DNA of 64,000 nucleotides from Armatimonadota bacterium (GTDB lineage: Bacteria > Armatimonadota > Fimbriimonadia > Fimbriimonadales > Fimbriimonadaceae). The translations under genes and the position numbers were made by a program. Shown here in pieces: positions 35,885 to 45,347 of this stretch; the stretch's first letter is position 1, and each line of letters starts with the position of its first letter. The notes beneath the pieces were generated by a model. The model did not search any database and was not told where the DNA came from. It was given only the letters and a program-made list of their open reading frames with translations. The DNA lies in contig JBAXHT010000001.1 of the NCBI GenBank assembly GCA_037138755.1, positions 1,769,805-1,833,804 of the forward strand, given 5' to 3'.

Positions 35885-36907
35885 ATGGCATCAACAGTAG
35901 ATTTCAATGACGACTATGGCGCGCAGTTGCGTGAAGAAATGTCGCGTATCAATCTGCTCAGGATTCGTGGAGATATCTCTTCTGCCAAAACTCTTTGCCT
36001 TGCAACTTTGAAGAAGTACCCCGCGAGCGTCGATGCTCATACGATGATGGGCGACCTCCACGCGGAACAAGCTGATTTGGAGCCAGCCGCGGAGTGGTAC
36101 GCATTAGCACTTGACCTTGACCCCAACGCGCCTGGTGCACAAACTAAGCTCAACCGGATACGGGCCGCCCTGGACATATCAAAGCAGGCTGCAACCCAGA
36201 AAGCGATGATCGATTCAGGCCGGAAAGTATCGCCTTGGTTGATTACAGCCGTTGCCACGTCCGCGATCGCTATCGCGGCGATTGCCTTCATGGTTGGCGG
36301 GCAACAATCGCCCACTCGGGCTTCGACCGGGACGTCGGCTCAGAAGTTTTCCGGTAACTCAATCTCTGCTCCGAAGGACTTCGGTGGATTCGTTGCCGCT
36401 TCCCAGGCCCAGCCGCCGGTTAATCAGCTTCCGGTTGTGGGTAGTTCCGCTACAGATGGCTCGCGACCCGCTGAACTTCAGTCTCCGAACGGGCAGAAGA
36501 GCGAAACCGGTGGCTCGACTGGGAGTGTGGCCCAAGACGAGACATTGCTGAACGCGATTCGGGAGCGAAGCAAGTATTCGAAGAATATCATCAGCATCCT
36601 CGATGACCCGCGCAACCATTCCATGGTGATCACTTACTCGGTTGCACCGGATGAGCATGGACGCTACACGGGGGCGATGGTGGCAATCACCGCCCTTGAG
36701 TATCACTCCAAGGCTTCGCTCGTTACTCTTCGAGGAGTACGCAACGGCATTCTGACTTACATGGCAGACGTGACCCGACAAAAGGTGATGGAAGCTCAAG
36801 CCGAGAAAGGTAGCTTGCAAGGGCAGACGGATTACGCGTGGATCGACTCGGTTCTGGAGAACGAATACTTCCGATCACAGGAAGTGACCGGCGTTCCACC
36901 AAAGTAG
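35885..36907 (+). CDS. TPR-containing membrane-anchored hypothetical protein
   Basis: 340 residues, 8 bp after dut. Two TPR-like helix pairs in residues 15-95 (SAKTLCLATLKKYPASVDAH and AADLEP-type AAEWYALALDLDP), then a membrane helix at about 118-140 (LITAVATSAIAIAAIAF), and an exterior Ser/Gln-rich region with a C-terminal folded domain (YTGAMVAITALEYHSKASL). Unusually the TPR is on the cytoplasmic side. No known function; operon partner of dut and the isomerase 18 bp beyond. Confidence 0.6.
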   Translation: MASTVDFNDDYGAQLREEMSRINLLRIRGDISSAKTLCLATLKKYPASVDAHTMMGDLHAEQADLEPAAEWYALALDLDPNAPGAQTKLNRIRAALDISKQAATQKAMIDSGRKVSPWLITAVATSAIAIAAIAFMVGGQQSPTRASTGTSAQKFSGNSISAPKDFGGFVAASQAQPPVNQLPVVGSSATDGSRPAELQSPNGQKSETGGSTGSVAQDETLLNAIRERSKYSKNIISILDDPRNHSMVITYSVAPDEHGRYTGAMVAITALEYHSKASLVTLRGVRNGILTYMADVTRQKVMEAQAEKGSLQGQTDYAWIDSVLENEYFRSQEVTGVPPK

Positions 36908-36925
36908 TCGTTCATAATCAAGGGG

Positions 36926-37675
36926 ATGCGAGTCTCCCTCCAGCTCTACACCGTCCGTAACGAAATTGCCGCTGACCTGCCCGGCACTCTTGCCGCTTTG
37001 GCCAAGACTGGTCTGGAGTATGTGGAGGGTGGGGGTTTGAGCGTCGAAGAAGCCAAGACTTGGAAGAAGTTGCTTGACGACAACGGATTGAAGTTTAGCG
37101 GGGCGCACTACGGACTCGCCGCCTTCGAGAATCCCGATGCAGTCTTTGAAGCGATGGAGATTCTGGAGTGTAACACCATCATCGACCCCTGGGAGCAGCC
37201 AACTAACTTCGATTCTCTTGATGGGGTGAAAGCACTTTGCGAAAAGCTCACGGTTGCTGGGATGGGTTGCCATGCTGGCGGATTCGAATACCTGTATCAC
37301 AATCACGATTTCGAGTTCCTGAAACAGATCGACGGAAAGTCCGCCTGGGAGCACATGGTAGAGCTCACGAATCCTGCCTGGGTCAATTTCGAAGTGGACA
37401 TGGCCTGGGTTCAAGTGGGCGGCTACGATGAGGCTCAAATCTTGACGAATTACGCAAGTCGAGTTGGCGCACTTCACTTGAAAGACGTCGATACCTCCAA
37501 AACCCCTCGATGGCAGATCGCTGGTCAGGGAACTGTTAACCTTGACTTTGGCCTCAAGTTCGCCGACGAGCATAACATTGGATTCGGCTGCATCGAACTC
37601 GATGAATCGCCTTGCGCGCCGCTCGACGCGGTTGCCCAGAGCCTTGAGTTCTTCAAAGGCAAAGGCTACAACTAG
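36926..37675 (+). CDS. Sugar phosphate isomerase/epimerase (AP endonuclease family 2 barrel)
   Basis: 249 residues, TIM barrel. LQLYTVRNEI opens the fold, and metal-binding and acidic positions lie in EYLYHNHDFEF, NFEVDMAWV, ALHLKDV and CIELDESP. Typical of xylose-isomerase-like epimerases acting on sugars or inositol derivatives. The substrate is unknown. Third gene in the dut cluster. Confidence 0.82.
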   Translation: MRVSLQLYTVRNEIAADLPGTLAALAKTGLEYVEGGGLSVEEAKTWKKLLDDNGLKFSGAHYGLAAFENPDAVFEAMEILECNTIIDPWEQPTNFDSLDGVKALCEKLTVAGMGCHAGGFEYLYHNHDFEFLKQIDGKSAWEHMVELTNPAWVNFEVDMAWVQVGGYDEAQILTNYASRVGALHLKDVDTSKTPRWQIAGQGTVNLDFGLKFADEHNIGFGCIELDESPCAPLDAVAQSLEFFKGKGYN

Positions 37676-37682
37676 AGGCTAA

Positions 37683-37700
37683 GCTCCCCAACATGGGAGC
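37683..37700. terminator. Short hairpin between convergent genes
   Basis: GCTCCC and GGGAGC pair around CAACAT, between the isomerase stop and the convergent GH-A-like gene. Six base pairs and no T-run, so weak. Confidence 0.35.
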
Positions 37701-37706
37701 CCGAGC

Positions 37707-38747
37707 TCAAGGCTTTCCGCGCAAAAACCGCTCAAGAGCCTTGCGGCTCGGGCCTGAATAGGCTCCGTACTTCTCGTATTCGTTCGATGGGTCGCCAGGT
37801 TGGAAGTAGTGTGCGAAGAAGAATGCCATTTCTATCTCTTTGTAAGAAGCGATTTTCTCGCCTGCTGCGATGATGCACTCCGCTCGAAGTGACTCGTCGC
37901 ATTCGCCCTTGTAGTAACCGAGCATGGGTTTGGTGACGTACCACTCGTGGATGCAGATCTGCTTTGACGTCGTCGGAATTGGGAGCGCGGTGATCTTCGC
38001 GATCATTGACTCAAGCGCCTGACCATACTGCGCGGCATACTCTTCTGGGCGTTTAACTTGGCCACGGTAGTAATGGGAGATGTTCGCACACCGTCTGTTC
38101 ATTCTCGTCCACCATTGTCCGTCGTCTCCTCCGACGAGGGTTCGAAGTTCGACCGCCTCCGGCTCCGGTTCGCCCCAGAAGGAGATTGTAGAGCCCTGGA
38201 CGACATGACCATGGAAGTTGAGGTGTCCATCGTCAACTAGCATGTAGTTGCAAAACGAATGGAAGGCTGTGTCCCATGTTCCGATCGGCTGCCCGCTAGA
38301 ATCCGAAGGTCCGCCGACGTGACCCCGAGCGGGCTCATTGAACCACTCGAAGCGAAGACCGGCTGGACTTCCTCCCAGCTGTTTCCAAAGGTTCACTGCC
38401 CGGTCAATGATCTGTTGGCCGCGCTCCCGACTTGCATCCCACAACCTAAAGTCGGGTCGCCACCACTCCTTCCAAGGTCCGCCAGTGTGACGATGCCAGT
38501 TCGGATTTCCAGGATGTGGCACTGGGCTGAGCCCCAGCAGAAGCTTTTTCTGACCATTTGCTGCCGCGCGAACTCGATCTTCGAGGTCAAGCCACATGGG
38601 ATTGTCGTAGTCCGCATAAATTTCCCATAACATCGCTTGCTCGCGAATCCAGCAGGTGGGAAGCTTCTTGATGTCATTGATGATCTCAATCCGCGGTCCA
38701 TTCGTCCGGCGAAGCGGAATTCCTGTCGAAACTCCGCGCTTAAGAAT
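37707..38747 (-). CDS. Clan GH-A glycoside hydrolase-like protein, probable ATT start
   Basis: About 346 residues. The first ATG (38633) lies within what reads as the second barrel unit; the frame is open for 38 codons upstream with no ATG, GTG or TTG, giving ILKRGVSTGIPLRRTNG. GAGGTGA lies at 38757-38751, 3 nt before ATT 38747, inside the end of the upstream gene. Clan GH-A catalytic pair: Asn-Glu in RFEWFNEPA and the later Glu in QICIHEWY. Not assigned to a numbered family. No signal peptide visible, so its location is uncertain. Confidence 0.65.
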   Translation of the reverse strand: MLKRGVSTGIPLRRTNGPRIEIINDIKKLPTCWIREQAMLWEIYADYDNPMWLDLEDRVRAAANGQKKLLLGLSPVPHPGNPNWHRHTGGPWKEWWRPDFRLWDASRERGQQIIDRAVNLWKQLGGSPAGLRFEWFNEPARGHVGGPSDSSGQPIGTWDTAFHSFCNYMLVDDGHLNFHGHVVQGSTISFWGEPEPEAVELRTLVGGDDGQWWTRMNRRCANISHYYRGQVKRPEEYAAQYGQALESMIAKITALPIPTTSKQICIHEWYVTKPMLGYYKGECDESLRAECIIAAGEKIASYKEIEMAFFFAHYFQPGDPSNEYEKYGAYSGPSRKALERFLRGKP

Positions 38748-39225
38748 TCTTCACCTCAAGGAAGCGTTCAAGCTCGAGTGGAGTGACGATAGAAAGGTTG
38801 ACCTGAGCGGCCTCAAAAAACTGCTCAAGACTCAGCTCAGGCATCGACTGCTCGTCGGAAATCTCGTCGTAAAAGTCACGAATAACGTCTGCTGAGCTCG
38901 GTTCTTCGGGATAGGCCTCAACCCACACGCCAGTTTTTTCTTTGGACGCCCGGTAGGAAACCGCGGCCACATAAGGAAGGGCGAGAATCTCTTGGTCGTC
39001 GTCGACCGACCAAAAGCCGTCATGAGCGTGCAAACCCGCCGCATGAAGCTCTTTCCGAACCTCATCCACAGGCTTCCTAGTGGAACTCACGATCACAACA
39101 GAGTGCTTTGCTTCCGCTGCAGTCAAAAGAACTTTCCCTGCTTGCGAGTGAACAAAAACGTGTCGAGAAGCAAGCTGCTGCTCGACTGCTGAAACAAACC
39201 CCTCATACGGAACTCTGAGTGTCAT
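38740..39225 (-). CDS. Hypothetical protein
   Basis: 161 residues, ATG 39225. A mixed alpha/beta pattern (KHSVVIVSSTRKPVDEVR) recalls a small NTP-binding or restriction-like fold, but no Walker or catalytic motif is present. Its tail overlaps the ATT start of the next gene by 8 bases. It begins 9 bp downstream of the stop of the large nucleotidyltransferase gene, so the three genes probably form one unit. No family recognised. Confidence 0.6.
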   Translation of the reverse strand: MTLRVPYEGFVSAVEQQLASRHVFVHSQAGKVLLTAAEAKHSVVIVSSTRKPVDEVRKELHAAGLHAHDGFWSVDDDQEILALPYVAAVSYRASKEKTGVWVEAYPEEPSSADVIRDFYDEISDEQSMPELSLEQFFEAAQVNLSIVTPLELERFLEVKNS

Positions 39226-39234
39226 CTAGGTTCA

Positions 39235-41715
39235 TTATGGCTTGGCGTGAGCGATGATCGACTGGATAATTTTAACGGCTTCCTCGGCAGTTTCTTCACA
39301 GTCAAAAGTCGTTACTCCTTCCGCGTGGACATGAAACATGGGTTCGAAGGAGTCTGCAGTGACAAGTGCGGTTCCTCGAGCAAGGGGAATTCGGACGCCC
39401 TCGGGTTCGAGATCATCTTGCGGATACCGGTCGGTAAGCTCGCGCAACACCCCGCCCTTGTCTGGCCCATGAACCGTGACAGCATCGTAGGACATCGCGA
39501 AGTCTGGCAAGTCGGCCCGATATTGGCTTAAGCTCTGAGAAGAACGGGCAAGCAGTGGGATGAGCCAGGCCGCCGAATAACATGCGTCAAATCCGGTAGG
39601 CATCTCTCCGAAAAAGAACCCTCCCCTGCCGTCGCCGCTGAAATCAACTCCATCACTTTGAATACTCCTCGCAGAATTAGGAACCTTAAGTACCGACGCC
39701 CCTTTTGACTCAAGCCAAGCTCCGAACGAGGCGGGGAACGAAGAGGGAATGGCGATTTTGCAGCCGGGACTCTCGATTATTCTCGCCTTCGCCATCAAGG
39801 CAAACAAAGGGAGTCCATCAACTATGGCCCCCTGGTCATCCACAAGGGCAAATCGCTCACCTTCGTGGAGGAACAGAATCCCCAAGTCGCAGCTCAGTTG
39901 TCGAACCGAGTGACTCAGCTCCTGAAGATGTGCTTCGATTTCAGAAGCCGTATTGGGCGTACGACGCGAGTCAGGGTGGCCATGGAACCCCACGGCATCG
40001 ACGCCCAGATGATCGGCAACCGAAGGGAACAGGGTTCCAATCGATGAGTGAGCGTAGTCGCAAGCAATTCGAAATCTTGGCAGAGGCAACTTAGAACAGA
40101 CAGCGAGCGCATCCAAATAATGTTCAACATGACCCTGGGCATAATCGATCATCCCGATGTCGTCGGCGTCTGCTCGGTTAAAGTCTTCTCGGAAATAGCG
40201 CGCCTCGACCTTTCTTTCGATGCCCTTTGAGATTTGTTTGCCGTGCGCGTCGAAGAGCTCAACCAACGACATCCGGCGATTTCCGGGGAGCTTTCGGATC
40301 AGCACTGAGCCTGCTGCACCAACTCGGCTCATCGTGTGCTTCGCAACCGGTAACGGCACCCCTCTTAGGTCCAACACGTTGCAGCCGACGCTCACCAACG
40401 AGGAAATCACGGCTCGCTTTAGCATCCGAGACGAGCGAGCGGTGTCTCGAGCGGCGATCACTGTGCTTCCCAGCGGAAAGAGAGACCCGTAAGCTCCGGC
40501 CAACCGGCTCGCCACTTCAGGAGTCATTTCGATGTTACTGATGCCCGCGACGCCAAGATCACGGAAAAGCGAAGCCTGCCAACGATGTCCCCAAACCATC
40601 GACATCGTGACCGTTGCGCCGCGTTCGACAACTTTGTCAGGCCAAATCTTGACTCGTGGTCGGATCACTGCGCCGAGATCGAGTAAACAGCGATCCCCAA
40701 CCACGGCGTCCTCCATAACGGAGACATTCTTCTTCGCGATCACTTTCGCCCCAAGAACCGCGGAGCGCACCTGAGCCTCGCTGCCGATGTAGCAATTCTC
40801 CCAAACAACGGAGCGCTCAACGACGGCGTATTCCTCGACAATCGTGTTAGAGCCGAGCGCACTGTAGGGTCCGATCTGGGCCCCGCGCTTTACCTTAACG
40901 TTTTCTCCCAAGACCACTGGAGGGATCAGGCGAGCCGTCTCATCAATCTGGCAACCGTGCCCCAGCGAGATTCCTCCAGAATGAGAGCCGGGGATCGTGA
41001 GCTGAACAACTCCGCTCATGACTTGCTCTTGCGCCTCGCGATACTGGCTCAGCGAACCAACGTCGCACCAGAACCCATCCATCACGAAACCGTAGACACC
41101 CTTCTGAGCTTCGATGAGCGCAGGAAAGATATCCATGCTCCAGTCGTAACTGGCACCGGGCTCCATCAAATCCAACACACTCGGGTCGATGATGTACATC
41201 CCTGTGTTCACAGTGTCGGTCTGAACCTCTGACCAATCTGGTTTTTCGACGAGCTTGCGAATCTTGCCGTCCTCGTCGGTCACGACAATTCCGAACTCTA
41301 GAGGGTCGATGACTCGCTTCAGAATCAGTGTCGCCAAGGCCCCTTTCGTTCTGTGAAAATCGACCGCCGCCCGGAAGTCACAATCCGTGAGCGCGTCGCC
41401 GCTTACAATCAAAAAAGGCTCGTCCATCAAGGTCGCCGAGGCGTTTTTGATCGCACCAGCGGTGCCTAACGGCATCGGTTCGTCTGGATAAGCAATTGAA
41501 ACTCCGAAGTCCCGACCGCTGCCAAAGTGCGACTGAATCTCACTGGCCAGGTAAGAGGTGGTCACCAAAAAATCTGTGAAACCTTGGTTTCGCAACAGCC
41601 CGACAAGGTGCTCCATGATTGGCACCGTTGCAACAGGGACTAGCGGCTTCGGTCGCTGCGAAGTGAGCGGCCTCAGCCGCGACCCTTCGCCCCCTGCCAT
41701 GATCACAACTTTCAT
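39235..41715 (-). CDS. Mannose-1-phosphate guanylyltransferase-like protein with degenerate phosphomannomutase domain
   Basis: 826 residues from ATG 41715. Residues 1-230 are a nucleotidyltransferase (GGEGSRLRPLT, SGDALTDCD), 250-370 a left-handed beta helix, and 390-826 a phosphomannomutase-like domain. That domain has lost the catalytic SHNP-type loop (GSVLIRKLPGNRRMS here) and the metal loop DGDGDR (DLGILFLHEGERF here), so mutase activity is unlikely. Similar fusions occur in actinobacteria and cyanobacteria with the same loss. Probably makes GDP- or another NDP-sugar. Confidence 0.82.
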   Translation of the reverse strand: MKVVIMAGGEGSRLRPLTSQRPKPLVPVATVPIMEHLVGLLRNQGFTDFLVTTSYLASEIQSHFGSGRDFGVSIAYPDEPMPLGTAGAIKNASATLMDEPFLIVSGDALTDCDFRAAVDFHRTKGALATLILKRVIDPLEFGIVVTDEDGKIRKLVEKPDWSEVQTDTVNTGMYIIDPSVLDLMEPGASYDWSMDIFPALIEAQKGVYGFVMDGFWCDVGSLSQYREAQEQVMSGVVQLTIPGSHSGGISLGHGCQIDETARLIPPVVLGENVKVKRGAQIGPYSALGSNTIVEEYAVVERSVVWENCYIGSEAQVRSAVLGAKVIAKKNVSVMEDAVVGDRCLLDLGAVIRPRVKIWPDKVVERGATVTMSMVWGHRWQASLFRDLGVAGISNIEMTPEVASRLAGAYGSLFPLGSTVIAARDTARSSRMLKRAVISSLVSVGCNVLDLRGVPLPVAKHTMSRVGAAGSVLIRKLPGNRRMSLVELFDAHGKQISKGIERKVEARYFREDFNRADADDIGMIDYAQGHVEHYLDALAVCSKLPLPRFRIACDYAHSSIGTLFPSVADHLGVDAVGFHGHPDSRRTPNTASEIEAHLQELSHSVRQLSCDLGILFLHEGERFALVDDQGAIVDGLPLFALMAKARIIESPGCKIAIPSSFPASFGAWLESKGASVLKVPNSARSIQSDGVDFSGDGRGGFFFGEMPTGFDACYSAAWLIPLLARSSQSLSQYRADLPDFAMSYDAVTVHGPDKGGVLRELTDRYPQDDLEPEGVRIPLARGTALVTADSFEPMFHVHAEGVTTFDCEETAEEAVKIIQSIIAHAKP

Positions 41716-41823
41716 GCGCTCCAGTAACAAGATACGACCTTGAGCACCAAAAGGAACATCGTTCACAACATATCCACGACAAAACCTAGAGTTCTTTGCA
41801 AACTTGCCGACAAAAACAGTGCC

Positions 41824-43464
41824 ATGAGCAACTCTTCACCGACACTGGCTTGGACCGGCGAGCGCATGATTCCGTTCGTTAGTGACTACGCAACCCAAGC
41901 AACCCACTTCCAGCGGTACCTCTTTTTCCGCCCATGGTACGAGGATGCGAAGGTCGTCGATGCCGCCTGCGGTGAAGGTTACGGAACCGATTACGCCTCA
42001 CTGTTTGCCTCAACTGCGACTGGGGTTGACCTCTCCGACGAGGCCACGAAGTACGCTGGATCGGTTTACGCCGGCGCAGGGTTTGTCACCGGTGATGTTT
42101 GCGAATACGATTACAGCCAAGCTGATATGGTTGTCTCGTTCGAGACAATCGAGCACCTTCCGGATCCTGAGAAGTTCTTGGCAGCCGTCAAGGCTTGCAC
42201 GGGCCGGATCGTCATCAGCACCCCAAATCGCCTCCTTTACGATCCGAATGCGAAGCTGGGCGACAAGCCGAGCAATCCCTATCACACCATCGAGTGGACC
42301 GCTGAAGAGTTTGCCGAACTGATTCAGAAGCACTTCCCGGATCGCCAAGTTCGTTTCCTTTCCCAGAAGACCGAACTTCCGGGCCGCTTGTACGAGGGCC
42401 TTGACCCGATGGGTTGGTTCATCGTCGCCGTCATCGGCGATGGCGAGTTGCCCAAGTGGCCAAAGGTTGGCTTCTCCATGCCAACCGTCAACAACTTCGG
42501 CATGGGCAAAGAGTGCATTTCGAGCTTTGTAACCTACTATCCCGGTGAAGTTGAGTTTGCAGTTGTGCTGAACGGCACCAACCAAGAGCACAAGTGCCTC
42601 TGGCAAGAGTTCGCGTCCCAGATGGGCGGAATGGTTCATCTTATCGAGCAACCTTACAACTTAGGTTACGGCCAAGGTGCGAATGCAGGCCTGGCATTTC
42701 TTCGGAAGAAGGGCGGATTTGATGCGTATGGCGTCACTAACGACGACGTTTTCCCATCGCTAGGTTGTATGCCGGAGCTGATGCACGCATTTAACAAGCT
42801 CCAGGAGGCTGAGAAGAATCCTGGCCTTGTGGGAGTCGTTTCAAACCGGGTCAACGGCAAGCAGCACGCTGGTTTGCCCGCCTTCACGAACATCGTCGAG
42901 ATGATGCGCGAAGCCAACAAGTTCCTCGGCGAGAACAAGTCGAGCGCAACCGAGTGGACCCAAATCCGCGGCTTGTGTTTCGTGATGCCCGAGGCTTGTC
43001 TTGATGCCATCGGCGGCTTCGACCCCATCTACGGTCTCGGCAACCTTGAGGACGATGACTATGCAATCCGTGCTCGAATGGCCGGATTTAGCAACTGGAT
43101 CGTCGATGGAGCCTGGCTGTACCACGAAGGATCGCAGACTTTTGGCGCTCTAAACCTGGATTACGAAAAGTCGATCCAAGACAACCTCGCCAAATTCCTC
43201 GCCAAGTGGCAACTCAAAGACCACTCTGACTTCATGAACATGACGTCGATCCCGTCCGGCGTCGAGCTTTACGTTCCGCTCGAAGCGGAAATCGCCCCGC
43301 TAAACTCTGCGGTCGTGAACGGTCAAGAAGTCGACCTCCTGAACGGAGCCAGCGACATGGACTTCGCGTTCTGGGTCTTCGGCCAAATCTCGAAGGGTGG
43401 ACAGGAAGCTCGAGAGCGAGTTATCGCTGCTCTGCGAGCGGAAGAGCTGAATCTCGCTGCCTAA
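41824..43464 (+). CDS. SAM-dependent methyltransferase fused to family 2 glycosyltransferase
   Basis: 546 residues from ATG 41824. Residues 1-215 are a class I methyltransferase: SAM motif VDAACGEGYG at 45-54, acidic strand end GVDLSDEA and VSFETIEHLPDPEKF. Residues about 240-490 are a GT2 rhamnosyl-type domain (EQPYNLGYGQGANAGL, TNDDVFPSLG, LEDDDYAIRARMAG). A C-terminal 60 residues of helical sequence follow. Such fusions are typical of surface polysaccharide or glycan modification. It is divergent from the NDP-sugar synthase gene, which supports a shared glycan pathway. The gap between their starts (41716-41823) holds nothing I can name. Confidence 0.82.
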   Translation: MSNSSPTLAWTGERMIPFVSDYATQATHFQRYLFFRPWYEDAKVVDAACGEGYGTDYASLFASTATGVDLSDEATKYAGSVYAGAGFVTGDVCEYDYSQADMVVSFETIEHLPDPEKFLAAVKACTGRIVISTPNRLLYDPNAKLGDKPSNPYHTIEWTAEEFAELIQKHFPDRQVRFLSQKTELPGRLYEGLDPMGWFIVAVIGDGELPKWPKVGFSMPTVNNFGMGKECISSFVTYYPGEVEFAVVLNGTNQEHKCLWQEFASQMGGMVHLIEQPYNLGYGQGANAGLAFLRKKGGFDAYGVTNDDVFPSLGCMPELMHAFNKLQEAEKNPGLVGVVSNRVNGKQHAGLPAFTNIVEMMREANKFLGENKSSATEWTQIRGLCFVMPEACLDAIGGFDPIYGLGNLEDDDYAIRARMAGFSNWIVDGAWLYHEGSQTFGALNLDYEKSIQDNLAKFLAKWQLKDHSDFMNMTSIPSGVELYVPLEAEIAPLNSAVVNGQEVDLLNGASDMDFAFWVFGQISKGGQEARERVIAALRAEELNLAA

Positions 43465-43916
43465 ATCCTATATTCAGCCCAGCTTGAGGGAGTTTCGGTC
43501 ACCCGGATTCTCTCAAGCAAAACTCTTCCAGGTTCTATCCAGTAGCCGTCCTTTTCAAACCCCGTTGCCAACTTGGATGCGACAAAATCAAAAATCTCCC
43601 GAGCAATTACTTCGGTCGTCGGGTCCGTCTCATCAAAGACCAAAACAGAATCTGGATGGACATTCTGCATCGCTGGCAACAGCGGATCGGATGAGTTCAA
43701 AGCCATCCGGTGATCGTATCGCTCGATGTGCTCCTTGCAAAGCAACTTGATCGCTTTGAAGTCCACTACCATGTCGTTTGAATCCAGCGTTTCGGAAGAG
43801 AGAACCACTTCAATCACCCGCGTGTGTCCGTGGGGAAACCTGCACATGCCCGCATGCTTTGAAAGCATATGCCCGGACTCCACCGTGAACGACTTGCAAA
43901 CGCGATATCTGCCCAT
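43461..43916 (-). CDS. queD: 6-carboxy-tetrahydropterin synthase (QueD/PTPS family)
   Basis: 151 residues from ATG 43916, overlapping the tpiA stop (TGATG). Zinc His ligands: VESGHMLS and the FPHGHTR pair; Cys in AGMCRFPHGH is the catalytic position; TETPSSWAEY carries the conserved Glu. Used in queuosine precursor synthesis in most bacteria; no other que genes here. Pyruvoyl-tetrahydropterin activity is the alternative. Confidence 0.85.
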   Translation of the reverse strand: MGRYRVCKSFTVESGHMLSKHAGMCRFPHGHTRVIEVVLSSETLDSNDMVVDFKAIKLLCKEHIERYDHRMALNSSDPLLPAMQNVHPDSVLVFDETDPTTEVIAREIFDFVASKLATGFEKDGYWIEPGRVLLERIRVTETPSSWAEYRI

Positions 43917-44692
43917 CACTTAGCCGCGTTGATGACCTGAATAAAGTCTTCTGGCTTCAGCGAGGCTCCGCCGACCAACCCGCCGTCAATCTCTGGCTGA
44001 GAGAACAGCTCCGCCGCATTTCCTGGGTTAACGCTTCCGCCGTACTGAACCCGAACCGACTCGCGATACTCGGCAGGAACTTGAGATCGAATGAAGCCGC
44101 AGACTCTATTTGCCTCTACCGAATCGCAAACTTTTCCTGTTCCAATTGCCCACACCGGCTCGTATGCGATGACCAGCGTGGAAAGATCAGAGACTCCATC
44201 CAGCGCACCCGCGATTTGCGTGGCAATCACGGCATCCGTCTGTCCCGCCTCACGCTCGGCTAAAGACTCTCCAACGCACACAATCGGCACCAACCCAGCT
44301 TCAAGACTTGACTTGAGCTTAAGGTTGACTGTCTCGTCAGTTTCCGCAAAGAAACCAAGTGTTGACTCTGGAACTTCCAACTTCCCAAACCGTCCGCGCC
44401 GCTCTGAGTGGCCGATCACTGCATACCGGCAACCCGCATCGCGAACCATCTCTGCCGAAACAAACCCCGTAAACGCTCCGCTCGACTTCCAAAAAACGTC
44501 CTGCGAACCAACATCGATCACCGACTCTCGCAAAACCAAAGAGACGCCAGCAAGCGACAAGAACGCTGGGCAGATTCCGACTTCAACAGAATCATCGAAT
44601 CCGACGAGCTTTGCAAGTTCGGCCGCTCGGGAGGCCGCTTCCGCAGCCAGTAGGTTCATTTTCCAGTTGCCAACAACAATTTTCTTTCGCAT
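43916..44692 (-). CDS. tpiA: Triosephosphate isomerase
   Basis: Interconverts dihydroxyacetone phosphate and glyceraldehyde-3-phosphate. 258 residues, ATG 44692. Lys11 in GNWKMN, catalytic His in VIGHSERRG, catalytic Glu in AYEPVWAIGTGK and phosphate loop YGGSVNPGN. Full length. Translationally coupled to queD, an unusual partner. An upstream gap of 70 bp holds no visible element. Confidence 0.95.
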   Translation of the reverse strand: MRKKIVVGNWKMNLLAAEAASRAAELAKLVGFDDSVEVGICPAFLSLAGVSLVLRESVIDVGSQDVFWKSSGAFTGFVSAEMVRDAGCRYAVIGHSERRGRFGKLEVPESTLGFFAETDETVNLKLKSSLEAGLVPIVCVGESLAEREAGQTDAVIATQIAGALDGVSDLSTLVIAYEPVWAIGTGKVCDSVEANRVCGFIRSQVPAEYRESVRVQYGGSVNPGNAAELFSQPEIDGGLVGGASLKPEDFIQVINAAK

Positions 44693-44762
44693 CTAACCCA
44701 ACGTTGTACCCGTCAGCTGCAAGTTGAGTTTTGACGAGAAGAATCAAGGAGTACGGCTGGAT

Positions 44763-45245
44763 TCACTTTTTCCCGAGCATCCGCTTTTGAGCTTCTTTCG
44801 CTAGTAGGAACAGTTTTTGTTGCTTCGCGGCGTCGAACGCATAGACTCCGAGTTTCTTGCGCTTTGCTTCACTGACACCGCCGTCAATCCTGTAGCCCTC
44901 GGTGCCCCAGTAGACGTTGAGCGCAAGCCCGCGTAACACCAGCTCTGTTTGCAGATCGTACTTGGCTAACTTGTTAGACCGGGTTGGAATAGGAACATCG
45001 TAACCATTCTCGGGTTTCACCATCCATCCGTTCTTTTGCTTCTCGAAGAATGCGGCAAGTTGCTTACGCAATTGGGGGTCTTCAAAAAGAATCGTGTCCC
45101 TCACCTTGATGATGCCGCTCGTGCGCGACGTAAGATACTTGACTTTCAGTTCCAGTCTATCAGTCGCCTTAAACGACAGGATCGAAATCTCGTATCTTCC
45201 GATGTACTCGCTTTCCTGGAGAGCATATGGTGGCAGGTAGATCAT
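44763..45245 (-). CDS. Hypothetical protein
   Basis: 160 residues, start ATG 45245. N-terminal half is beta-rich (YEISILSFKATDRLELKVKYL); the C-terminal half is basic and helical (RKKLGVYAFDAAKQQKLFL). No signal peptide or known motif. No family recognised. Same direction as tpiA, 70 bp upstream of it. Confidence 0.5.
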   Translation of the reverse strand: MIYLPPYALQESEYIGRYEISILSFKATDRLELKVKYLTSRTSGIIKVRDTILFEDPQLRKQLAAFFEKQKNGWMVKPENGYDVPIPTRSNKLAKYDLQTELVLRGLALNVYWGTEGYRIDGGVSEAKRKKLGVYAFDAAKQQKLFLLAKEAQKRMLGKK

Positions 45246-45347
45246 CTGAATCCTCCAATATCAATTCTAACATTTTCTGCCCTGGGTCCTTATTGCTCCA
45301 TAAGTAGTGGTCCTAACAACGGGCATCCACAATCGTAGCGGAGATCG

